DNA from: Agrocybe praecox
Taxonomy: Eukaryota > Basidiomycota > Agaricomycetes > Agaricales > Agrocybaceae
Assembly: GCA_964017145.1 (NCBI GenBank)
Contig: CAXHKQ010000359.1
Span: forward strand, 1 to 15,792
Direction: 5' to 3'
DNA: 15,792 bases
Each line of letters opens with the position of its first letter. The stretch's first letter is position 1. This document shows positions 8,289 through 15,792 of this stretch, one piece after another. The position numbers were made by a program, and so were the translations under genes. The notes under the pieces were generated by a model. It was given only the letters and a program-made list of their open reading frames with translations, searched no databases and was not told the DNA's origin.

Positions 8289-8474
8289 TTTTAAATATGT
8301 AAACCCTTTATATCAGTTACTTTTCACCGGAATTATTTGTTCTGTTCAAGGTTGTAATATTGGTTCGCTACTCAGCAGTGTTCTTTCCTTGTTTTGTGAC
8401 TGATGCCATGGTTTTTCCCATCCTTCGCTCGAACATTTAATATCCCTGCCAAGTTTCCAAGCGATAGAACCGAA
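8289..8474. repeat. diverged dispersed repeat, copy 1
   Basis: Copy 1 begins ttttaaatatgtaaaccc and ends aagcgatagaaccgaa. The core at 8351-8474 aligns over its whole 124 nt with 9222-9345 in the same orientation. The best block (gttgtaatattggttcgcta... to ...gtgttct) has one mismatch in 34, and another conserved block is acatttaatatccctgccaa. Internal segments differ by several substitutions and small indels. It carries no open reading frame. Probably an old non-coding transposon fragment; family unknown. Confidence 0.8.
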
Positions 8475-9153
8475 ATTTTGAGATTTTAGACCGTTGATTT
8501 GATACATGATTTTTTCTAATTTGGCCTGTTTATACTAATTTGTAGTCTTATAAATTACCCACCGATTGATGAAACTCCCAGTATTGTATTCCATGCCATT
8601 CATGCCGTTAACGATCCCTAAAGTGTGACTGACAGTACGTAAACGTGTGATTCCGTCGGACTTTGGTAGAACGACGGAGTAGGATGCATCCAATCTTCAG
8701 ATTATTCGCTGAATATAATAGAATAAGACCTTCTCAATTGATTTATGTATATAAATATGTCGAATAAATCGAGTAAACTAGGACCGATATTATGACACAA
8801 AGGTGCAGAATGTCGGTGAAGAGTATATTATGGATATCCATCGAAGTTGCACTACGACGAACGACGAAAGACAACGACGTGTCCCACATCAAATGTGTCA
8901 ATTTCGAACTGACTCCTTTCATTTATGCCAAACAAGGCTTTATAAAGTTTACCTGAATTCCTATATGTGGTCATTCAAGGTCCACATAATGTTCAGCAAA
9001 TATGATGCTGATAGCCCGGACCAAATCGAAAAAAATCTATTGAGAATTGTTCATGGGTCATGTTTAACTACTGTCCCAACATTGGCATACATACTGATAT
9101 AGGTGCTTATTTCAAATGGAATGAAGTGGTTAGTTTTAAATAATAATGGTTAG
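8475..9153. other. spacer between the two diverged repeat copies
   Basis: About 680 nt, AT-rich, bounded by same-orientation repeat copies. It includes a 99-codon plus-strand open frame at 8803-9102 with no recognisable domain, which I do not call as a gene. Near the right end, a 16-bp sequence (tggttagttttaaata) is repeated at 9127-9142 and 9147-9162. The layout could be read as a short element with terminal direct repeats, but I recognise no primer-binding site or polypurine tract. Confidence 0.5.
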
Positions 9154-9345
9154 TTTTAAATATTTAAACCCATTTTCGCTTTCAAGCGATTGAACTAAGA
9201 TGCTGTTGAAGAACTGGTGAAGTTGTAATATTGATTCGCTACTCAGCAGTGTTCTGACTTCGTTTTGCGAATGGTATAGTTTTTCCTTCCTTCTCTCCAC
9301 ACATTTAATATCTCTGCCAAGTTTCCAGCAAGCGATAAAACCGAA
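9154..9345. repeat. diverged dispersed repeat, copy 2
   Basis: Copy 2 begins ttttaaatatttaaaccc and ends aagcgataaaaccgaa, in the same orientation as 8289-8474. Similarity stops sharply after ccgaa in both copies. Compared with copy 1 it has gca inserted after aagtttcca and compensating differences near 9265-9280. Confidence 0.8.
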
Positions 9346-11388
9346 CTGAAGTTTGGCATTACCGAAAGCCGCCCGGCTCTAATATGTATGTGTGGTGTTT
9401 GGATCCACAAAAGCCATCAAACTATACAACTTTGTCGAGCAGCAGCAGCCGAAGCGCTTAATGATTACTCCAGCACCCGGATGTTTGGGTGCAGCGAATT
9501 TCCGGCGGCTCTATACCTATACGCAGCCTCATACAACAGAGGACAGCTTCCTAATGACATTACGTCATCGCAAAACGGCAAAACGGACGTACGGAGAGAG
9601 ATTATGCAGTCCGGACGCCGCACTGGTTTCCAGTTCAGGCATCGCTTTTATGTTACGACGAAAAAAATGGCTCGAAAATCTGATTCAAACATGAACTCAC
9701 TGCCTCGCCGCTGATCGAAAGCATATGAATTCCGACGAAACCGAGCCGTCGACCGAAAAACGTATTTTTATAAATCGTTCGCTCATCGTCACGGGCAAAA
9801 TGCGCCCGGACGAGCGCAGACAGACTGAGAGGAACAGCGACGGCGGCCCATTGATTCATATACCCCCGATGCCCGTCCGAGTAATACGAGGATGTGCGGA
9901 TGCGGATTCATGCTCCGCGTGCTCCGCGTGTGTGTCAGGTATTAATCATGAACACACGTTCGAAGCGTATACCGTACATACGAACGTGACGCACCCGTGA
10001 CACGAGCAGAGGGCCTGTTTATCTTTTGTGGACGTGTTCCGGCGAAATGCGGCGCATTGCTCTCGCTCTCGATCTCGTTCGCTCGGTTTGTGTGTTCAAT
10101 TCGCTTAAAAGCTTCGAATCAATCATTTATCTCTCTGGGACTGGCATGTTGTGGCAGACACACAACACACAAATGCGCAAGTTTGCCTTCCGTTCGAATC
10201 GCATTCGATACTATACCATAGCAAACTCTTCGACCCTGTTACATCGCCGCACATACACACTCACACACACACTTCATCCCTCACGTCAACGATTGCAAAA
10301 AGTTATATCAATCAAGCAATTTGCGTGCGAGCGGCGTCGGCGTCGGCGTCGTCGTTTGGCACGCACGCAAACGAAACGGGTTTCCGAGTGTGTTTGTTCA
10401 AGAGAGTGTAGAGTAGATGCCCTTTCAATAGGACACTTTAGATTTAAAAAAATCCGTTGAGGTGATAATTTTAAAAACGATGTCCAAAAACTTAAAACAT
10501 TTCACTACTCTGCGCTATTGGAATTGGCCAAATGACATGAAAAACAAAACATATAAGTAGTGCTGTATCACATGACCTACAAATAATGTTGTCATACAAT
10601 ATTTGATGATGTATGTCATGTTATATGGAGCCCATAACTGCATCGAAGACTTAATGTTAATATCCATACATAGGCAGCCGCACGACTTTCAAAAATAGCC
10701 TACATTTTTGTATTTTGTTCCCCATGAATCTCGATTTATATAAGTTAGCCAACACAATGTTTGATATTTTAATATGTATTACAAATCATGGACATAAAAT
10801 GTATTAGGACATTTTACCTTCCTTCCTTTCTATCTTTAAACCATTTCCACCTAAAAATATAGATAAAGGCCCTTTTTGACGAGACTGACGAGAACACACT
10901 TTTTCGATCATGTTTCATCACTAACCATAACTTCTTAAAGCAAGTGTCCGACTGAAGGGACATCTACTTTACGATGTTCACGATGGCTTAGCGCAACCAT
11001 GTCATTTCAACGTCACGCAACGAACGACGAGCAACTCAGGCGCCAACAAACATACACATACATTGTGCATATACTACGGTCAGGCTTCCTGCTGAAATGT
11101 TCGGACAAAACGCGCCGGCCGGCGTTTAGATCAAATGTGTGGCGACGAACGCGAGGCAAGCGGTCGACGGGCTAAGCGGTTGTCAGCCAGAGTTTTCGGT
11201 CTGCTATTTTGACGTGCTGGTCTGCCAGTCCAGACGGCCGGCCGGCTGCTGATGTTGGTCACAAACTGCACACAAACTGTCGCGCTACGCATTATTGAAT
11301 TTTCACAAGCGTCCGGCAGCTTCGTCCGGCAGCGAGTATATCCATCACTGGACCACGTATGCGAGCGATCATATATGGTGGTACGACG
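9346..11388. other. no gene recognised; CpG-rich then AT-rich sequence
   Basis: 9380-10420 is relatively CpG-rich with overlapping plus-strand open frames (9388-9714, 9392-9694, 9725-10000 and 10026-10460). None shows a known domain. They compete in different frames, and one runs through a (CA)n tract at about 10252-10272 and a GTCGGC hexamer repeat near 10336-10357. 10430-10900 is AT-rich with no structure I could identify. 11000-11340 is again CpG-rich. Confidence 0.5.
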
Positions 11389-11672
11389 CAGTGGCGTTGA
11401 CAGGGGAGAGGGGACTCTTTTCAGGTGTTATGTAATGTACTGAATCTAGATAGAATACTAGATGTCTAAGGATTTGCAGATAATGAATCTGCTTTATAAT
11501 TATGCTGCCAAACAGATTATATCGCTCTTTTTGTTTAATGTTTTGATCCTAGAGTAAGGACGGAGAAATAAACAATTATAGTGTGCATGATACATGATTG
11601 AAAGAAAGGGTAGGTGTTTTCACTCCGGAGATTTCACAACACCCCCAGCCGAAAATCCTAGCTACGCCACTA
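11389..11672. mobile_element. hAT-like non-autonomous element (MITE), 284 bp
   Basis: The left end cagtggcgttg and the reverse complement of the right end, tagtggcgtag, match at 9 of 11 positions, forming short terminal inverted repeats. The element is flanked by gtacgacg (11381-11388) and gtaagacg (11673-11680), which match at 7 of 8 positions and fit the 8-bp target duplication typical of hAT transposons. CAGTGGCGTAGC-like termini are, from memory, common on arthropod hAT elements. There is no transposase frame; the only open frame entering it (11252-11443) straddles the left boundary. The mismatches in the duplication and in the last base suggest an old insertion. Confidence 0.8.
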
Positions 11673-11828
11673 GTAAGACGTATGCATGAACGGGCAACAT
11701 CATGACGGCAACATCTCGTCCTCTTCGCCTGACGTGTGCCAAGCGACGACGACGTAGCGAAATGATTTTATTACACAAGATGATCGGGCACGGCGCAAAC
11801 TTTGCGCCCGGCACCCGGCAAAATGCTG

Positions 11829-11892
11829 AGCTGCTGCTGCTGCAGCTGCAGACGACGTTGCGCAGACGTCCAGCATCCAGACGTCCAGCGTC
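11829..11892. repeat. (GCT)n, CTGCAG palindrome and 15-bp tandem duplication
   Basis: A (GCT)4 run at about 11829-11842 leads into the palindrome ctgcagctgcag. A 15-bp tandem pair follows: cagacgtccagcatc (11863-11877) and cagacgtccagcgtc (11878-11892), with one mismatch. Confidence 0.8.
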
Positions 11893-12775
11893 CTCGCTCG
11901 CGCGCGCACAATTGAATCTTCTGCGCGGACTTTAGTGCATTGCACAACTTAGGTACACACCCACCCATGTGTTTGCAAACATTGATACACATGTGACGGT
12001 GTGTGTGTGCTTATGCTGACGGCATCGTCGCAATTTTGTCACGCGCAAAAACAGCACGATGGCCGGCAGATTGCCAGAGAGCCAGAGAACTTTTCGGTTT
12101 GTTTGACCATTCGCCCCCCCACGCGCATATATTGCCATAAATCAAGATGTTATTGAACAAGTTGTCTCGCTGTCCGCGTGTGCGTGTGCTGTCGTTTCGC
12201 GAGTGTCGTGTAATACAATATTAAGATGTGTTTGGTCGCAGTTCGGCGATGATCTGCCCTGTGTCGGATGGATAGTTGTTTGCAGTTTTCACATACAGTC
12301 ACTGTCAAACGATGGTCAACGTTTTATCCATATGGTTTCTTTAACCGTTAAACAGATCATGATTCATGCGCATAATATTAATTGTGGTCATACGCGGCTT
12401 GTTTCGATCGGAGACAATTAAAAATGTTCTATGTTCCAGATATGAATGCCGCTCCAATCTGATATTTTTCGCATATTGCGCGCTTTTGTTCATCTCGGTA
12501 AACAGCGGTAACTTTTCAAGATTGAATTCAGCACAAAAAAACATGATTATATTATTTTCAAAACATTTCGAATATCGTGTAACGCAAACTCTCGAAAAAA
12601 AATGTCCGATTGAAGCGACACATATTTTGAAACGACGTAAAAACATACCATCGGTTTTTCGTTCCTAACATAGTGCCGTTATTTTTTACATAAATACTTT
12701 GTATTGTGGAAATGTGGGGAGGGAAATTGAAAAATGATTTTAGTTTTTGAAAATAGGTTGGAAAATAACACCTCA

Positions 12776-12798
12776 ACGTTGTTATACGTTGTTATACG
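12776..12798. repeat. 10-bp tandem duplication
   Basis: The decamer acgttgttat is repeated twice exactly, followed by a partial third unit (acg), in AT-rich sequence. Confidence 0.85.
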
Positions 12799-13976
12799 AA
12801 AAGTGACCTATTGAAGCGGCTCTACTCACTGTTACCCAACGACTTTTGATAATTACTGTAGCAATTCATGTTTGAACGCACGCACGTGTATATAACATCA
12901 ATAACAGCAGCAATCTTCTATAAATACACATCGGCACCAGCATCCAGCATAGCATATACTGTATGAACAACAGTGCAGCATGACATCTGCAGAGCGTATT
13001 TGGCACGAGATAATTGCTAATTGTTTCGCTTAGCTCCTATGCTAACTACATGGCTATGCAACATATACAATACGATATAGTACAAACAACGCCCTCCTCG
13101 GCGTATCTGTTTACCGAGACGAGTCGAGTCGAGCGGTTCGCCTCGCAGGATTTGCACAAGCCAATGCAGCGGCAACGAGACATGGAAATCGACACACAAC
13201 CCACTGAAGTCACAAACAACCATGCGTGTGTTGTAAATTGTATATGGATATGCGGTAGAGTAGACTGCGGTGCAAACAAGTCTTGGGCTTCTTTGGTGTC
13301 TGTGTGTGTGTGTGCTCGTGTGCCAGACGTGTGGTGGGATCCGTCTTGCAATTCGATACCAGTACCAGAGTAGTTGGTACATGCGTACATTCGTGTGCGA
13401 GTGAATGCGTTTGCCGGAGGACGTCAAATGTCAACATTTCGTTAACAAATGCCGCCGGCAAATAATGTGCTCCAGTCAAGTGTGCGGGTGTGTGTGTGTG
13501 TGTTAGCATAGACGAGCTCTCTGTGATGTGCGTTACGCCGAGCACATCGGGGCAAACTCGCAACATACACCCTGCGTTACAAGTGATGTTTCATCGTTAT
13601 CGTAGTTTAACAGTTTGAAAAGTGTTCATCCAGGACTGTACGTTTGTCTTACATAACAATTCAATGCATTTCTTACCGTGGCTATATTTGAATCTATTTA
13701 AAAATCGCCTACGTGATCTATTTTCCAGCATTAGTGACGCACCCTGTTCATGTACATACTATTAGTCTACATACTACGACTACACAGAGGAACCGAGAGT
13801 CGAGTACGTTGAACGTATGCTCGCACACGCTGCCGCATAATATACGAACGTAGCATAAAGACATTTCACTCGGAATGTGTGCAAACACACAGAGTTACAC
13901 ACGTCGTTGTTATCAAGCACATGCGCTGCGCTCTGTGTCGTGGGGTGCCACAATGCGTCGCCGGGTTGCCGACTTC

Positions 13977-13993
13977 TGTGTGTGTGTGTGTGT
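13977..13993. repeat. (TG)n microsatellite
   Basis: About eight TG units on the plus strand. It is one of several short TG tracts in 13290-15520 and lies between CpG-rich segments without a gene. Confidence 0.85.
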
Positions 13994-14780
13994 AATGCTT
14001 GTGAACATACGCAAAACATGCATGAAAGTGCGATGCGCTACACTGTAGTAATGTCTCGCAGACCAGTCCCTTCCTCGCGTGTGATAATGACTATGCCATC
14101 TGTCGCACGCGGTTAGCCAGGCAACGTTATGTTGTCAACGTGCTACGATATTCTCGTGCGAAATTGACATGTCCTGTGGGCAGCGCGATGCCCCGGAGCA
14201 AAAACACTAAAACCGTATTAGCCCCGCCGGCCCAGAAATGGTTATGCGGAAAATTGGCGCAACATAGAATAAATGTCAAACTGTCGGCAATCCAATATAA
14301 TATGATATTGGCATTTTTCCGGATACAACTTTCGCCCATCATACGGGAGAATGGACAATCCACCAACACCATATCGTTCGGCCGACGTCAAAACGATGGA
14401 CGACAACAAGGCAGCGGGCAGCGCAAGTTTGTGTCTGGAGCGTCAGAGGCGCCGCATATTATATGTGTTCATTGGCTCAGAAACCGAGGCGGGCTGCTGG
14501 CTGGCCCGCTGGCCCGACAAACTTGTCGTCAAGCCGCTGCAGCCGCCATCTGCTGCCATCGCCGCTGACATGTTGCCCGCAAGTTTTGTCGGCTGTCGCC
14601 GCGGCTGAGAGCCGGATGCATCTAGCATACGCGGATATGTTGTTTGGTGTAATGTTGTGTGTTGTGTGATGTTCGGCGGAGGCCAAAGGTTAAGTGCGTG
14701 CTATGTTATGCGCAATATGTAGTACGCGAACACGCTTTGTGGTTTAGGCGTCACACTAGCACATATGTTCATGCAATGGC

Positions 14781-14798
14781 GATGATGATGATGATGAT
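14781..14798. repeat. (GAT)6 microsatellite
   Basis: Trinucleotide run gatgatgatgatgatgat on the plus strand, in sequence with no recognisable gene. Confidence 0.85.
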
Positions 14799-15137
14799 AA
14801 CCGTGGTTCCGCTCGGCAACATACAGCATACACACAAAATGAGATCTTTCACACGGAATTTATGTTTCGCCGTGGTGGCTTAGCAGCAGCCCCCAAAAAC
14901 GCGGTCGCTCGTTGAATCCCCGGCAGAACAAACAACGCCGCACCCGCACCCGCACACTCACTCTCACCTGGCTTGGCGTGCATTTATGCGCGCTGCAACT
15001 TTGAAACCCATTTCGCAAAACGTTTACGTAATGCAAACATCGACGAACACGCTCCACGTGATTTTGTTAACTACGAGCACATACAACCGGCCCCACCACA
15101 CATACAGATCGACCCGTGTGTGTGTGTGCATGAAAAC

Positions 15138-15151
15138 ACGACGACGACGAC
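15138..15151. repeat. (ACG)n microsatellite
   Basis: More than four ACG units on the plus strand, set between two TG-rich tracts (15115-15129 and 15168-15185). Confidence 0.85.
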
Positions 15152-15252
15152 CCGGACCGGTGTGCTCATGTGTGTGTGTGTGTGCGGTGTGCTCTTTGCG
15201 TTGTGGAAAATTATGGAAAAGTTTGCACATCACTTTTTCCGAGGCAGCAACG

Positions 15253-15275
15253 GCAGCAGCAGCAGCAGCAGCAGC
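15253..15275. repeat. (GCA)n microsatellite
   Basis: Nearly eight GCA/CAG units on the plus strand. Open frames on both strands cross it as poly-Ser, poly-Ala or poly-Ala/Val, but these look like by-products of the repeat. It is followed at 15287-15311 by TG-rich sequence. Confidence 0.9.
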
Positions 15276-15792
15276 GTATGCACGTGTGTTTGTGTGGTGT
15301 GTGTGTGTGTGTCGCAAGCGGTTTTGAAGTCGCATGTGTTTGAAGGTGTAGTAGGACTCTCTAGATCACACCCTCCGCACATCCAGCCGGCGGAGCATCG
15401 TCAAACGTTTATGCTCTTACTACCACCGCATACAACGTTGCGTGCACAATAGTATGCTGGGAGGGTTGCTTGCTGGTTGCTGGTGGGTGTGTGCATGTGC
15501 GTGCATGTGCGTGTGTGTGTATTACATGCTCGGTGCTCGGTGAGGTTTATGCGGTTCTGCGTAAATTGTGTGTACTTTGCACGTTTGCACGTACTCCAAT
15601 TCGAATCGATAATCCCACGTAGCCGTAGCCAGCAAGGCTCGTCGTCGGTTTTTTTTCCTTCTTCCCTATCTGGCGCCCACATGACGCGTTGTTATTGCCG
15701 GTACTTCGGCTTGCATCGCGACGAGTAAATAAGCCGAAGGAGAGAAAATCGAATAGCAGTCTGTATATCGGCATCGGCGCCGTAATTGTAAA

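Larger units (their letters stand above)
11673..15792. other. no gene recognised; microsatellite-rich upstream sequence
   Basis: Alternating CpG-rich blocks (about 11690-11940, 14380-14620 and 14880-15300) and AT-rich stretches (about 12340-12800 and 13600-13720). Many short TG runs occur on the plus strand (about 13300, 13490, 13980, 15120, 15170 and 15300). Frames such as 14140-14568 and 14351-14608 are open but overlap open frames on the opposite strand and match nothing I recognise. No tRNA-like cloverleaf or cpo N-terminal exon was found by eye. Confidence 0.5.

Noticed and set aside
8803..9102. 99-codon plus-strand open frame between two repeat copies
   Set aside because: It matches no transposase, reverse transcriptase or other domain I recognise, and its length is within chance expectation.
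9388..10460. Series of plus-strand open frames that might be exons of one gene
   Set aside because: They are in competing frames, have no shared domain, and I saw no convincing series of acceptor and donor sites linking them.
14140..14608. Two overlapping plus-strand frames and a minus-strand frame in a GC-rich block
   Set aside because: All three are open because the block has few stop codons. None carries a recognisable motif.
14968..15057. Minus-strand exon candidate ending in cag before gtgagagtg, phase 0, compatible with exon A
   Set aside because: The donor is good, but the open frame upstream is closed by a stop at 15069-15067 with no ATG and no convincing acceptor. The peptide (…CTPSQ) resembles no Cpo N-terminus I know.
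1..15792. tRNA, rRNA, CRISPR array, phage or bacterial defence genes
   Set aside because: No tRNA arm pairs, no regularly spaced palindromic repeats with unique spacers, and no prokaryotic gene organisation were seen. The window is eukaryotic with spliced genes.

Overview
The window looks like insect nuclear DNA. It contains one gene I can identify firmly: the 3' half of couch potato (cpo), an RBPMS-family RNA-binding protein gene, on the minus strand. Five spliced exons between 6832 and 4341 encode most of the single RRM domain and the complete conserved C-terminal tail. Joined in frame, they give about 166 residues that match what I remember of the Drosophila and mosquito proteins almost position by position. 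The GT-AG introns, (TG)n/(CAG)n/(ACG)n microsatellites, lack of CpG depletion and a small hAT-like element all fit an arthropod. I cannot name the order or species.

Layout: 1-4340 lies downstream of the cpo stop codon on the transcribed strand. It is probably 3' UTR, intron to further alternative 3' exons, or intergenic DNA, and it holds a decamer tandem array, a hairpin and a CpG-dense block. 4341-6832 is the cpo exon cluster, with introns of 635, 1131, 138 and 84 nt in rising coordinate order. A (TG)42 tract lies in the 1131-nt intron and is CA-rich in the cpo RNA. 6833-15792 is upstream of the RRM exons on the cpo strand, most likely a long intron. I found no exon there for the cpo N-terminus. 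This part contains a degenerate pair of direct repeats about 190 bp long (8289-8474 and 9154-9345), a 284-bp non-autonomous hAT-like element with an imperfect 8-bp target duplication (11389-11672), and many short microsatellites set in alternating AT-rich and CpG-rich blocks.

The points of most interest are in the splicing architecture of cpo. The three RRM exons are all phase 0. A tandem NAGNAG acceptor decides one glutamine. One donor, if read through, gives a short alternative C-terminus. The last codons of the terminal exon overlap a GTAAGA donor-like site. The intron is rich in CAC in the RNA sense, and CAC is the recognition element of this protein family, so self-binding is a testable idea. 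I see no evidence for a wholly new biological system. The many other open frames of 60-180 codons overlap on both strands, run through microsatellites, and show no recognisable domain.
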